Part shown: in pieces, positions 10,812 to 24,573 of the stretch
Numbering within the stretch: position 1 is the stretch's first letter
Layout: every line of letters starts with the position of its first letter
DNA from: Datnioides undecimradiatus
Taxonomy: Eukaryota > Chordata > Actinopteri > Lobotiformes > Datnioididae
Direction: 5' to 3'
NCBI GenBank assembly: GCA_008933995.1
Contig: WARS01000016.1
Coordinates: 7,106,215 to 7,170,214 of the forward strand
DNA: 64,000 nucleotides
The notes under the pieces: model-generated
The model's database searches: none
The model's input: the letters and a program-made list of their open reading frames with translations, nothing else
Told to the model about the DNA's origin: nothing
Translations under genes and position numbers: made by a program

Positions 10812-12099
10812 GTAAGTCAAGCAGGACGGTACCGCCGCATCATGCTGTGTGTGTGTCTGTGGATGTGAAATATGTAACGAGCTGTAACTCTGCCGGGGAA
10901 AGTCATTGTACCGTGAGCGTGAAGCCTGCATGTCCAATTTAGCAAAGCCTTTTGCATTTAACCTTCCTGCTGCTGCTTTTTCCACCTCTGAGCCATTAAG
11001 GTGACAACAGAAGGTGTTCTGCAATGCAGTTAAGGTCCAAAATTACATCATTATGAAGATTAAGTGGAGTTTGAGGCCTGAATCTGTTGCTTTGCTGTAT
11101 GTGGGTACTGCAAACACCAAGACAAAGGTTATCTTGTTAAAGAACCTGATCGTGTCGATTTACTATTTATACTGGAGAGCTCAAAATGTAAATTACTAAA
11201 CCACAAATGAAAACCAGCATACCCAGATGTGTAAGTATATGTTACCATGTTCTAGAAAGCTTTCATTATTATTCAAGCAACCATAATGTAGCCTCAAAAG
11301 AGCTGACATAGCCTAACAGAAGTTTTCATATTTAATATTGACTCACAGTATATTTATTGTGGCTTTGTTGACACTGATGACCAGAAAATGTACCTTTCAT
11401 GTCAACAACAGAACATTGTTAACAGGAAGTGGACTTACACAGTAGTTAGGGGATTTATTTCATGTTGGAGTAAAACTTTATCATAAACGTAGTTTAATAT
11501 TTGTAGTTGTCACTTTTAATCAAAAGCCACTTTGCTAATTACTAAAAGCCCATTCGTGCTGATATATTCTTATCTGGTTGTTCACCTACTTTCAGTTCTG
11601 CTGATTTTGGTTTTGGATGACACTAGTACTTTTCCTGATACTTCATATAAACATGATTTCCTACAAAATCATTGTTTTATTTAACACACATTCACATTCG
11701 CAATGCATTTTTGCAGCCAGTCATACAAGAAGCGCTGAAAAAAAAAAAAAAACAGCTAGAAAAACTTTGATTTCATTCAGGAGCTACTGGAAATAAGTAA
11801 ATAAAATTACAGATCTGACCACGGGTTATTAACGCTTTACAGTTGCAGATATACATGGTGCTATGAGAGGTTGTTGTTGCCTTACATCTTTGGTGATTAC
11901 TGAAGTAGAAGCAGTGTTTAGTGGTGGTTGTGGATTCACCAGCACCACCTTAGCGTCCCATCCCCAGCCCTTTTTAGCCCAACAAGCATGGCTTTATAAC
12001 TCTGCCCCTGTTGGTTTTGTTCTGCACCTCAGACCTCGGCTTCCCTGGCTTTTGTACACTATTATACATGCTGAGATGAATTAGAGGGCAATCCATTCA

Positions 12100-12300
12100 A
12101 GTGTTGGGAACAATACCCCAGTGGAAAAAAAGAGTTTCTCCCCGGGTCAGGTCAAGGGAGAGGGTTGTGTCACCCCCCGGTTGCTGTGGAGGCCGAGAGT
12201 AACATGGAAAACTCAGTTCTCTGACGTCATCCCGGGGAGGAAGATGTTGGGGGAACTTGATTTATTTCTGTGGGAGCACGGAGGGGCTGAATAGTTGTCG
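12100..12300. promoter_or_regulatory. Candidate regulatory block in fhdc1 intron 1 (CRE palindrome)
   Basis: A GC-richer block contains a perfect CRE palindrome TGACGTCA at 12222-12229, flanked by CCCGGG at about 12140 and CCCGGGGAGG after it. It stands out from the A/T-rich intron. Whether it is an enhancer or alternative promoter cannot be told from sequence alone. Confidence 0.25.
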
Positions 12301-13650
12301 CCAACTTGGGTCAACTGAAGTGGTCTTTATTGCCTGAAAATCTGTCCTCGTTGTATAAATTCAATTTTAGCCTGCGTTGACAAACGGTTAAAAAATAAAA
12401 TACACGACAAAGGAGGAAAGAAAGGGGGAAGAACATTAAAGTGTCCTTGTTTGCATGCCTTTCTCCTGCAGCTCACCCCAAAATACCACCCATGTTACCA
12501 CCCAAGTCTCTCTGCTATAAATTGTCTAATAGAGAGAAAAATGGCCGAAATAAAACTTGATGCTTATTTTGTGCCCTCACAAAGATTCAGGGCTGACACT
12601 TTATTCTTCAACAGATGAATACTGTTTTGGCAATTTTTCTCAGTGGCTCCTGTGTTGTGTTTTGCGACAGCCTGTAATCCGTGCACATGCGCTGCCTGTA
12701 AGTAGTGTTTCACATGTATTAGAGTGTATTCTAATGAAGCCTGCTGCGTCTCTGGGCCCATGGGCAAACACTTTTCCCCACCGCCACGTAAACATGTTTG
12801 CATTCCCTTCACCTTTGCCTCCCATTGTCTCTATGGTGACCCATACACCTGCTTTTATTTGTCACCTTTTATGTATCATAGTCACCTGCACTTCACTCAG
12901 GATCTGTTAGTTTGAGGCAGCCGTTAAGCCGAGTTTTTACCAAATCATACAGCGCACGATTTATTATGATTGAAATGGCTGTGATTAGCCTGTCAGCTTC
13001 TGTGACAGGCGTTGGTTTAGTGCTGCACGGGGCTGTGAAAGCCAAGAGATACAGCGAGATTTGCCTAAAGCTCGTCTTTGCAGCAGGCTCAGATTGCTGA
13101 AGCAACAATTGGAGAGCAGAGCCAGAGGTGAGGGAGACGCAGTGGTCTGCTGCAGGCCAGACACTGATCACCTGTTAACAAAAGAACAAACAGAAGAAGA
13201 TTCAAAGCTGTGTTTTTGATCCGCAGCACCGCAGATGGTGTACTCTGTCTCATCTCGTTCCTCCTTCTTGTCATTACGGCAGCTGAGTGGGTTTTGTTTC
13301 ACCTGGTTTACTTTTTCTCTGGGTCTTTATATGCCTTTGTATTTTTCATTAGGAGATTCAGTGTTCGTTTGTGATCTGAAGCGTAATACACTCTGTAGAG
13401 AACATTTAAAACTGCTGTGTCATTGTGTGTGATAGTATGGTTCCTATTAGAAGCGGGTGGTGTGGATAAAATCCTCGATCAAAGCATGTCGACCTTTTTT
13501 TTTTATTGTTCACTCTCCTTCTGCCTCTGTTCTGCTCTCCCCTCAACTCCTGATGCGGCTCTTGAGCAGCTAGATGCTGCACTGTTATCACCATGTAGAT
13601 GGGTAAACGATGTTGGTTTGTGAGAGCAGCTTTAAGGATATATATACACT

Positions 13651-13902
13651 CTGTTACCAGTTTATTAGGCACCCCTAGCTAAAACAAATGCTGTGTCCTG
13701 CTATATTGTCGCTCTCCTTGAAGGTTGAGGTGATGATTCTTGATCGTTTTGGAGGAATGCAGTTTGTGGCTTTGTTTACACTGCCATATAATTCATATTT
13801 AGTCCTCCTGCATTGTTATAAATGGTGTGGACAATATATTAAAACCCTTATCATTACCGAGTAGGGGTACCTAATAATTTGACAGTTGTTTAGGTCTAAC
13901 AG
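13651..13902. mobile_element. MITE-like element with terminal inverted repeats
   Basis: The left end reads TTTATTAGGCACCCCTAGCT (13661-13680). The right end reads TAGGGGTACCTAATAA (13862-13877), whose reverse complement TTATTAGGTACCCCTA matches the left end with one mismatch over about 16 bases. Outer CTGTTA (13651) and TAACAG (13897) extend the symmetry. The interior is about 180 bases and non-coding, as in a miniature inverted-repeat transposable element. The family is unassigned. Confidence 0.55.
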
Positions 13903-16900
13903 TATAACAAAATATCTGACAATTGACAAATTTATGTTGTTCCATAGTATGTATCATCATGTCCAAAGCCAAATTATGTAAATGAAATTATGTAAGAAAT
14001 CATTGAATGTGTGACAGGTTCACAGGATCATAGCACAACTTAAACAAAAGTGAAAAACCCTCCAACATACTGTCTCTCTTACCGCTGGTTAATTTATTTA
14101 CAGCATTTCAGTGTGATGTAGGTCCAAAAGTCATCAACGAGCAGTAAGTGAGACTCTATTCACCAATGATCCAAAACCTTTGATTTGAGATGCTGGAACC
14201 ATAAATGTTTACAATATGGGCCTAATAAACGACTGAAATGATGGCTCAGTTATAATAGAAGTGTTGTCACCTGCCTGTCAATCCATGAGTGAAAGAACTA
14301 ACTAATCACTTCAGTAACATTTGAAAATCTCTCTAAGAAAGTTAATGTGTCATCAGATGTCTTTTCTGTTTGAGAGGGATCACATCAGTCCTCTTTCATT
14401 TACAGTCAGAGGCTCTAAATTATCATCTGCTTACCAACAAAATATTAACGAGTGAGACGTTGAAAACGTTTTTCTGCTTGGTCAGTTGTTAAGAGGATAA
14501 GTACAGAGTCTTGTTTGCTTGAGTCAGATTAAAAAGGTTTTACTGTTGGTTATATGATTAGATGAATTCCCTCTTGAGTTACAGGTTAGCTGACAGGCGT
14601 GACATAACCTGTGTTACAGGTGAGATAGTCATTCATATTGGTCTTAGCTGAACCCGTCTGAAGCCTGTTTAAACAGTCATTGACGGGGCAGGCGCGCGTG
14701 GTCTGCGAACTGGCAGCTTTAATCTTTAAAATCTGAAAACCTCGTTGGACGCCCAGGCTGTTATTACCAGATTTATGCTAAGCTTGGGGGATGTGTTGTT
14801 CTGGGGGCTCCTGCATCGGCACCCAGTCCTGACAAAATCTTTCATTCTGTGTCTCTGCAGGCGTTTGTGTGTCAGTAGGACTACACACACAAAACAGTTT
14901 GGAGGTCTTTGCAGTGATTGGTTTAATTTTTCTGAATCTGCATTAGATTAATCTCCCGGCATATCTTCAGCAGTGACAGTTTCCATTATATTATACTTAA
15001 ACTCAAGTATTTAGAGCTGATGTAAGCCATAATATCATTTGCGGCAGTGTTGGCAGTCCTGTTTTGGCAGTCTCTAGCTTTTAATTCCAATACATCTCTC
15101 ATCATTAATAACTTCCTGATCCTGTCAACAGAAACTAATGATGCACTTGTGCAGGGTTTTTCTAAAAATGACTCATTTCTGCCTCTTCAGTCTGCAGGCT
15201 GTTCCACGATGTTTATCTGTGCAACAAACATTGTGAACAAAGGGGGTTTTAATGGGCCGTTAGTACTTTTTTCCCTTGCATATTTTTACATGACAGCTCT
15301 GTTTTGTGATCAGTGTATAACGATCATAGAGGAAGTTTTTCTATTAACTCTGGCAGCTGGTAAAACAAGTATCGGAGTCGACCATGTAGAGGAACAAATC
15401 CTCAGTTTTCTTTAGAGGAACTTCTAATTTATGAAAGAATAAACACAATCTTCTTCTTACAAATAGAAAATATAAATACAAACCCATTAAACAGGCTTTC
15501 TCAATTCATTACACTTAGTGGTATCAGTCTATAAATTCCTAGTCATGCACTTAGTTTGTGTGGGCTAATGTGAGGAAGGAAAAAAGGAAAATAGCAACCT
15601 AAATAGTTTGCTTCATATTGATTTCAAATAAACTTTTTACTATGTTTTTGCAAGGACGGATGAGTGTGGATTTATTCTTCCACCATATCAATTGAAAGCA
15701 CAGTAGGAAGAGTTTGCATTATACCAAGGAAACCTGTTTCAGTGTTCACATGGGTACCTGACTATTGTTTTAAGACGTTCTTGAAAACATGTCTAAGCTA
15801 AGAAATGATGGGGCTTCTCAGTTAAACTGAAGGAGCTCAATCAGCAGGTGATACAGTAGCATGCAACTGAGCTTCATAACTCATTAAACAGGACTCAAAG
15901 TGTAGCAGCAGAACACAATACCATAATTATTTGACGCGATCATTAATCAGAACTCTTAGTGCTCCAAAAAGCCCATTAAGTGTTTTGTACTTTCCGGACT
16001 GTGCCACATAACCTAGAAACCCACATCGCTGTTAAAAACACTCATGGCTAAACTCGGGCTGAGTCACACTGGTGGCAAAAGTTAACCACAAATACCTTCC
16101 TGTAGATTCTTGATTTTATAGAAGGCGGCAGAGAAGTTGCCATTTGTACCAGATTGGTTAGAAAATACTTCCTGTTACCCAGATATCCATGGCAACATCA
16201 CTTAGTTTACTTAAACACATCATGTAGTGAAAATGTGACACATGAATCATCCATTTTTCTTCGCTCAGTTAGAAAAGAAACAAGATAATTGAGGTTATGA
16301 GGTTAATAATCGAGCTGCTTATAAAACTCTGTGATTTCACTGAAGAGACACTATTGTCAGGTCCAGCTGACAGCATCCTCTCACACTAAATTGGACTTTG
16401 ATGCAGAGAGAGATGGAAGGGAGATTGCGCTCTATTTATAGTAACATTTGTGAATTGTGGGCCAGTTTTGAGTCAAGGCAGAGGAACACCAGGGACAGTT
16501 TTTAGGTGGATTTAATTTCCACGCTGAAGATTGAGCAGGACTTCCATGCTTTTTTAATCAATTAAAGGGGACAGTGTGCTGCAGACTTTAAAGGCACAGA
16601 GTTTAATTCTTGGAGGGGTCCCTTAATCAAAACAATAACAAGAGATGTACTTTGATGCAGTCGTGAAGTAGTGCAGGGTCATGGCAGTCGTCTTAATTGT
16701 TTAAGAAGCACATTTACCAATTAAATTCCTACTGACTAACTCAGTCACTACAAACAAAGTAATATATTAAAGTGTACTCATATGTCCCTGGTATATAATG
16801 CAGCAAAATTGGTTGTGGTAATATATCAGCACTGCTACAAAGTTATATAGATACATGTTTTGAAATATATTCTTGATAAGAAAGCTTTTTAAGAAACAAG

Positions 16901-18954
16901 GTTAGCGTTAGCAGCAACCTTTGCATTGCAGTGTTGTTGCACCAAAGAAAAGGGTCTGTTCATTCAGTCCAGCTCAACCATTCACTATATTATCCTCCAT
17001 ATTAGTAAGCGTTGGTTTTACCTCCCATTAAATCAGTATCGTCTCAGAGAATCTCATATCAGACAGCCTCCAGTAAGTGCACAGTTGCAGGTGTAGTCAT
17101 TTTCAGACATTTTAATCTTTAAACACACGCTTTTTATGTTTCTTAAGATCAGCAAGGTTACATAACTGGATGTTTAGTCAGTAAAATGAGAATGCTGGTG
17201 TTGGTGACAGGCAAGACAGAGAGCACCCTCAGCTGAATTTAAGCAGATAAATGTGATGGAAAGATCCATGTTGGTCGATACTGCAGGTTTCACATGGCAT
17301 GAGATGCCGTGAACTGTACCTTGGCCTCATTAGGAATAATATTCCTCACTCTAGACAAATAACACCATGTAATAATCTCCTTAAAACATTAAAACAGATT
17401 TTACAGATTTGAAGTGAAGTGAACTGTTGAGTTTTGTTCGAGCCACATTAATCCTCGTCCTTCAATCCTACTGTGTCACACATGGCTGTTTGTTTTGGAA
17501 GTTGTTGGGTTGTGCTTGCAGCAGATTATTCAGCCTAAATTTTAAATACAACCTAATTCATTCTGGATCTGTGTTTTGGAGTTACATGACACACACAGTG
17601 CATTTTGAATCAAGGTCCCTTTTTGGTCCTAAACAATGGGTACTCCCAGGAAACCTGGCAACCTTTGAACAACAGTTAAAAGATAAGCAGACGAGATGGA
17701 ATGAATGTAGGAAATAAAGGAGACTCCTGTGAAGAGGATTGTCTGATTTGACAGCTCAAGGACAGAGTACTGACATGTTTATTGATTTAGTCTCTCTTCA
17801 GGAGGCCAAATCTTGAATGCTCTGTGTTAGGGGAACTCTGGTTGAGAGCTTGAGTGCTTTGAGCCTCATTGACTCATTGATCCTTCAAAGTTGATTATCA
17901 CATTAAGCATTTTGTGTGAAATATGCACTTACAGGCCATGAAATGTCTTGCTATTCCTATTCACTTGTGCAGGTCTAGCTTGTGTTGAGTGGTCAATTAA
18001 TGATATTTATACAAATTAAAACTGCATTAAGTACTGTCAACAATGTGATAGAAATATCAGTAAACTCGTGCACTTAGATTGTAATCTATGTGGTGCTGAA
18101 AAGGTCCTTAACTTGAATCTGTAATGAAAGGCCAAAGCTTGTCAAATGATAAGATGCATACGTTTTATTTCTTTTCCTTCCTAGCACATGTTGCTTCTGC
18201 ATTATGAATATTTCACTAAGCCATAAATTTGCACAGGTGACTAGCCTCTGGGTCAGCACCGCTGAGCTTCTCTCTGCTCAGGACATCAGCACTTGGTTTG
18301 GAAGAGGGGTTACTTTATTCATGGGCACATGAATAATTTACTCTGTCAGGTTCTGCCAGGGTTCAATCAGAAAATACAGACATAACAGTACCAAGCACTC
18401 AATCTTTGAAAATATTTGATAAATCCAGGATTTCCTGAATAATAGGTTCATTGTCCACAGTGTTTCCCAACCAGAGTGGGTTTTCTGCTGTGTGGGTGCT
18501 GTGGAGCATTACACAACCAGTAGCATGAGGTGATCAGTGGCCCACAGTTCATCAGATGTTTGATATTTGGGTTGTAACTTGTCTCGATAGAGGAGCTCAT
18601 TACATGTAGGTGTTAAACAGATTTTTTTTTTAACATAGAAAGTGACAAACACTTTATTTGACTAAGCTGCATTTTGCCCGAGAATGAAGCTGGAGGCTTA
18701 ATGTAATTTATGTAACAGGCCAGATTTATATGGCTTGAATACATTAGTGATCCTGCTGCAGTCTGTCACCACCTGCGACATGTGAGTGATAAAGTGCAAT
18801 CCCTCCGCTGTTGCCAAGAACCGCTGTACTGTAAACGTTTGTCTCTGTTTGTACATCACCTAAAAGGTGTCATTTCATATCCTCTGTGTGTGAAAAGAGG
18901 ATTTTTGGCAACACGGTCCCTTTGTCTGCGGTATCTGGGCAGTAGTAGCTGGGG

Positions 18955-18955
<1 letters not shown>

Positions 18956-19004
<49 letters not shown>
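18956..19004. repeat. (TG)n microsatellite, about 24 units
   Basis: An uninterrupted TG dinucleotide tract in fhdc1 intron 1. It creates the Cys-Val run of an overlapping chance open frame (18782-19168), which is not a gene. Confidence 0.97.
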
Positions 19005-19005
<1 letters not shown>

Positions 19006-19429
19006 GTTCTGTGAACATGCTCAACCCTCGATCTATTGTGTGCCTCTCCATTGTACAGGATACGTGGAAATCAGAGAGATAAGCCAGTGCTGTGAAGAGA
19101 GTTCCCCAGTGGACATGAAGTCCTTTTCACACACAGACTCCCAGAAAACAAACTTAGCTGCTTCATGATACAGAAACGAACAATCCAAGTGGTCAAACTT
19201 AAAATATCTCTCAGCAAGGATTATCACTGGTTGGCAGGACAGCCCACAAAGAAGTCCCAAGAGGTGAAGGCCCGCTTTGGATAACAGATTAGAACAATTT
19301 GTTCTCAAATGAACTTGTGCTAAAAGCGTCGTTTGGCAGTCGATCTACAGGAAGTTAATCAACAACAATTCTCCTAGTTCATTTATCATATAACTGCCAT
19401 TGTAGCAGCTCTGTGAGGCTGTACCTAGG

Positions 19430-19690
19430 CAAAGTACAGTGCTTCAAGCTAACAGGCTAATATTGATAATGTTAGCGTCCTGATGATCAACAGGGAATAG
19501 GTTCACTGTAGTAATATTTACCATGTTACACCACCTTTGGTAAGCAACTTAGCATATCGACATTTGCTAATTAGCATCTAACATAAATAAAGCAACAGGT
19601 TGATTGGATAAAACTGAGTTTTGTGGACATTGAAAGTACTGGACGAAACAAAATGTTGACCTGAGAGTGGCACTGCATGACAAAAAAAAT
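19430..19690. repeat. Dispersed fish repeat, 'GCTAACAGGCTAA' family, degenerate
   Basis: Landmarks are AGCTAACAGGCTAATATTGA, TTTACCATGTTACACCACCT, CATTTGCTAATTAGCATC and TACTGGACGAAACAAAATGT followed by TGACCTGAGAGTGGCACTGC. It shares these with the copy at about 52300-52500 and the continuing parts at 56815-57060 and 58020-58295. A short reverse piece of the GGCTGCAA family follows at about 19684-19732. Confidence 0.45.
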
Positions 19691-22011
19691 CAATAGATGA
19701 ATTGATGATCGATCTCTAGTTGCAGCCCAGGACTGTGGGTTGTTGTGTTACAGTCATGATGAGTTCAAAGAAATCTCAGTGCCACAAAAATCCTGTCTCT
19801 GGCTGCTCCCCGCCAACGTTTGGACAAGTAGAGATCAAGGTGACCAAAAACAAACAGGGCTGACAGCGACATCCCACTGAGCCCTACGCAAAACTTCCCC
19901 GTGCTAACGAGCATTCCCATGGTAGTGATGATGGAGCAGTACTCGCCAAATTCCTTGTGAACACACCCCTTTGCCCCTACGGTGTGAGTGAAAGACCTCG
20001 ACTCAGCAGGGTGTTCACTGACCCTCAGGAAATTGAAGTGGAAGTTAGCAACAGGGGATTAATATAACAGGCAGTGGTGCCTTGACCTTCAGCGTTACAC
20101 ATTTGTGAGTGAGAGCGGATTTTATTTGTTTTGCACTTGGTGGCTCCCTGGATGCTTAATGACAGCTACCTCCGGTTAAAATCCTTTTCAGCTCTGCAGA
20201 ATGACTTATTATTATAACAAGAAAAGAGAAAAACCCTGCACCAGTCAGAGGTCTTATTATGTAACTAAAGATAGGTGACAAATTAAAAACCAACATTAAT
20301 TGTTGCCATGCTGCCAACAGCTGCTGTGATCCTTGGCATGGGCTATTCAAGCATCTAGACCTCTACTGGAGGGACAAACACCAGTGTTTCACAAGTTTGT
20401 CCTTCATTTGTACTTTCCATAAATGTTACTGATGATTATAATGACTCCACTTAGCTATTACACAGAGCTGCAGCATTTAATGGATTAGCTGATTAACATA
20501 AAATTAATCTTCAACAGTTTTCACTAATGCAAAGATGCAGAAATTCAAATTTTGGTTATTTTTGTTTTTTCTTTCTCTAATATTATAATAATAAACTCAA
20601 TCTAATAGACAGCAACGGGAATTGACCCTACCTAGGGCCAGTTTTTAACCTGGCCTGACCATGTGCCTGGATGAGGTCTCAGTTATTAGGAATCAAGTGG
20701 GAGCATCGAAACTTTTTCCCTTCCACAATAAATTTTACAATGTTTTCCAATCATTGGCCAGTTGGAGCACAGAGGGTTCACCTGTGCATAACTGTACACG
20801 TGGCGAAACAGAACTTGATATTGGTGCTTTAAGGTGCAACTGTGAAACAAAGCAGTGCCAACATAGCTTTTTGTTTCTGTTTAGATCACACACACCTCTA
20901 TTATTTGTTTAAGTGTTGTTGTTCCCGGAAGTTGGATGTTATCAGTGTTGTTTCTGGTGACAACCTACATGTTGTTAAAGACAGCAAACGATGATTGGTC
21001 GAAGAGCAACATGTAGTCTGTCGTGTGTCTTGGCCAAGTCATGACTTGAATTTACAACTCTTTTAAGTACTAAAGCTGACAGAGACCGCTGTAACAGACA
21101 AAAATATCTTATTGTCTGACCTGGCATTACTGATCAAAGACTAATGACAGTGGGTGGAGTATACGTTGTCACTGATGAAGACTGATGGGAGTGGGAGTGC
21201 CTCAGGGCTGAGAACAGGTGGGCCTTCAGGTGAAGCCCCACAATCTGAGTGTGTTCATTCATGACAGCAGGTGGATGTGTAGAGTCTGGAAAGTGTCTAA
21301 CACACTAACAGTTCCTCCCTCCCTCAGGGCTTCCCACTATAGTGTTACTGAGAGGTCTGTGTCCTCCTCTGTAAATCATTCTTAGGCAAAGGATGTCAGT
21401 TACAGCCTTGTTGGTTGGTTGTTCTCCCATCATGCAGTGTGAAATATAAGAATGTAAAATGCCACAAATCAATCACTGTCACAGGGCTGATTTCTTTAAA
21501 GAGGTAGGATTACTATACCTGCAGCCAGAGCACATCAACATAATGCTCAAATGTGTGTTTTACTACAAATACATTGCAGACAGGAAAACTGCAGACTGGC
21601 TTCAAGTGTGCATTGAGTTTAAAGGGTAGTACTTTTCAGCCTGGAACCTGTTTTCTTATTTTGGTGTCTAATTGACTACTGGGGACAAAATTTGAAGTGG
21701 AGCCATTATTGAGCAATAGTCCAGAAATGTGAAGCTATGAAATGTTGGTTTGTTCAAAGACTGGTTTCCCCCGTTGTCACTGGACATGGAAACATGGGGA
21801 TATGGGGTCAGAACTGAGGGCTGGATGACAAGATTGGTACCACATTATATGACACTTAAAACATTAATGGTTAGCTGATTTAGTATAGAGTATGTAAAGT
21901 GCATAACAAACAGTACCAGGACCTACCTTTAAAACTCACTGAGTGACATACACCAGGCTGTTTCAGTTGATCCCTGTCTTAGAGCTAACTTGCCTATTGT
22001 TTTATATTTAA

Positions 22012-22150
22012 AGGAATAGTTGGACATTTTGGGAAATACCCTTATTCTCTCAGGAGTTAGATGAGCATATTGATACCACTCTCGTATCTGTTTCATATCT
22101 AACTCACTAATTCAAGTCGGTGACTTTACTAAGTCTCAAAACATTAATAC
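22012..22150 (-). repeat. Dispersed fish repeat, 'TTAGCTTAGC' family, 3' end, reverse orientation
   Basis: TTAAAGGAATAGTTGGACAT, TTTGGGAAATACCCTTATTC and TGATACCACTCTCGTATCTG are the reverse-complement tail of the element seen forward at 7290-7600. It appears truncated. Confidence 0.5.
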
Positions 22151-22808
22151 CTAAAATTTAAAAAATGGTAATATGTTTTGTTTCGTCAGCAAACAGTCTC
22201 GCTGTTTCAGCCGTGTTTTAGCCATGTTTTTAACACCACCGATGGAGATGACTCAGTGTGAGGTCAGATGTTCTCACAGTCTTATGAATTAGACATGAGC
22301 GATGGCGTGGTCCAGCTCTGACGACGGGTCCGCTAAACATGCAGGCTGATGTTGGCAACACGAAGCCATTTGTGACGTCTGCTTTATTAATTAGTAATAA
22401 TCTCAGGGTATCAGGTGGTCAAGGCTGCTAGCTAATGGGGGATTACCAGTAAGATGTTACTAAGTTGTATAAGAGGCTCAGAGATTATTCTGGAAATCAC
22501 CAGAAAGTGGCCATCAGCTGATAACAAGTACATTATTTTATCTGACCTAATGGCCTGAGCCAATTAGTTTGCACTGAAACCAAACAATCTTTCTGTTAAG
22601 GCAAGGAAGCATCAACTCATCATCCCCATTAGCAACACCATGCCTCTGATTTAGCTCCTGTTTTTTGTAAGAAGCATTCATTTCTTTGTTCAGACTAAAA
22701 AGAGTATCAGATCACTGTATCAGTGTCAACTGTAGTGGTGAGTGATGGGTTTTCCTGAAACACAACCAGTTTCCCTCCAACTGAGAGCTGCAGTTGCAGC
22801 TGCTGTTT

Positions 22809-22811
<3 letters not shown>

Positions 22812-22843
<32 letters not shown>
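22812..22843. repeat. (AG)16 microsatellite
   Basis: An uninterrupted AG tract within fhdc1 intron 1. Confidence 0.97.
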
Positions 22844-22847
<4 letters not shown>

Positions 22848-24511
22848 AGCCTGGGCAACTCAAGTACTTCCTTTCCCTCTGGTCTGTGAGGTTCAACACT
22901 GGTTTGGTTTTCCTGTGCTCATTTACCACAGCATCACTGTGCTACTGATGGTGCACTTGGTGCCTCAAAAAGCCAGTACCAAACACGAGTACAGAGTAAC
23001 GGCCACCTTACACACAGAGCTGTGGTTGCACTCTTACCAGTTCAGATACTTTATGTGTAATGAAAAACTTCCTGTTCAGATGTAAGGTTTAGTTGCAGTT
23101 TTTTTTCTTTAATGTGTAATTTTTGTAGATCTGTGGAGCTAATTCAGATTAATTTTTGTTTTTATTTTCATTATAATATAATCCCAAAGGCTGTGCCTAA
23201 TTATAAATTTGAATTGATCAAAATACTCGGCTTATTTTGTCATTTGACTAAATTAATAATCAACTAATCATTCTTGCTCTATGTGATCTCATGCTATTGG
23301 TTGTAGATTATTTTGCCCTCATCTCATGCCCTTCTCCACCTGTCATCGGTCACAGTGAGCTGCAGCTGAGTTTTTCAGGTGTTATAATGCAAGTGAAGCG
23401 TCTGTAGTGCTGCGTTTGAGTGAAGTCATCACAGGTTTAAAGCAGTGTACAGATTAAGCAAAATAATAGCCGAGCACATTGAACACGCTGGATTGGCCTA
23501 ATCTCAACCTTTTTTCTAGTTCTCTGTGTTGTTTTTGTTGATGCTGTTGCTACGTGACAGGTTCTTCTCTATGGCAACAGATGATGTTGATCTGAATACA
23601 CGAGAGTCCGTCAGTTGTTTTCCATAGACCTGCAGTCGGTGCTGGATGCTGATTGGCCACCAGCATATGTTCCTCTGATTTAAATCAGGAAATCTGTCTT
23701 ATTAAATTTGAATAATTGTCTTATTTAACGTCGCTGGATTTCATCCTTTAATGTCTCAGCAAGGCATTAAATTAATGAAATTAAGACAGAAATAATTATT
23801 TTAATTTGAGAATTGATTCAAATTTTACTTATGTACAAATTCACCACTGTCCACTTGAAGCAAGAGCAGTTGAGAGCCACTGAACAACACAACACCTGAT
23901 AAATGAGTGTTTGTGAAAGTCACATTATTGCTTTAACATGCAATCATTTGCTATCTTTCTTAGTGGCCAACTACATGAGAACTTCTTAAGGATGAAAATG
24001 ATACCAAACTGTGTAACAGAAGCTAAGCTGTGGGTGCAATGTCTCTGACCATTATACACCCCAGAGCCTGACTTCAAAGCCCATCAAATACAGATAAAAA
24101 TAGGATTTGCCATTTCCCTCATTTTGAGCCCCTTTGACTGGGTCCCCCTTCTCTTTTGATCTGTGCACCCCTTAATTTCCCCTAATTTCAGATTGTCCAT
24201 GACAACATGCATGACTACCCCTGTATAATCCTGTCCTGTGTTGTTTTTGTTGCTCTTGCAGCCCCATGGCCATCGATGCCACCCGCCCTCTCCCCCTGGG
24301 AGCTAACCTTCAAAGGCTCTGCTCAGCACGATGGATGACCAGCTGAGTGACGGAGATGGGCAGAATCAAAGGACATGCTCCCGTCACTGTGACTAGATGA
24401 AGGGGCAGCCACCTTCTTTGGCAGTGAGAGGACATACACTGCAGCATTTGATGTTCTTCAGAGTGAACTGAAACACCTAAAAAACAAATAAGTGGAAAAG
24501 AGGAAGTACTG

Positions 24512-24543
24512 ATATATATAGATATATATATATATATATATAT
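24512..24543. repeat. (TA)n microsatellite
   Basis: ATATATATAGATATATA followed by pure TA, immediately upstream of the fhdc1 start. It is either 5' UTR or a small intron, depending on splice choice. Confidence 0.95.
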
Positions 24544-24549
24544 CAATCA

Positions 24550-24573
24550 CGCTGCAGACTTTGATATGTCACA
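24550..24573 (+). repeat. 24-base exact direct repeat, copy 1
   Basis: The sequence ending in GCAGACTTTGATATGTCACA recurs exactly at 29242-29265, about 4.7 kb downstream on the same strand. Flanks differ on both sides. This copy lies right after the (TA)n tract in the fhdc1 leader. Confidence 0.9.

Larger units (their letters stand above)
10812..24261 (+). other. fhdc1: fhdc1 intron 1 (13.4 kb)
   Basis: It runs from GTAAGT at 10812 to the strong acceptor TTGTTGCTCTTGCAG ending at 24261. It contains a miniature inverted-repeat element (13651-13902), dispersed-repeat pieces (about 19430-19690 and 22012-22150), a (TG)n microsatellite (18956-19004), an (AG)16 tract (22812-22843) and a GC-richer block with a CRE palindrome near 12222. 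Open frames such as 15047-15415 (122 codons) have no recognisable homology and no exon context. The remainder is plain A/T-rich intron sequence. Confidence 0.6.

Noticed and set aside
15047..15415. 122-codon open frame in fhdc1 intron 1
   Set aside because: Hydrophobic low-complexity composition, no recognisable domain, no splice-site logic; consistent with chance in A/T-rich DNA.
18782..19168. 128-codon open frame with Cys-Val run
   Set aside because: The run is translation of a (TG)n microsatellite.
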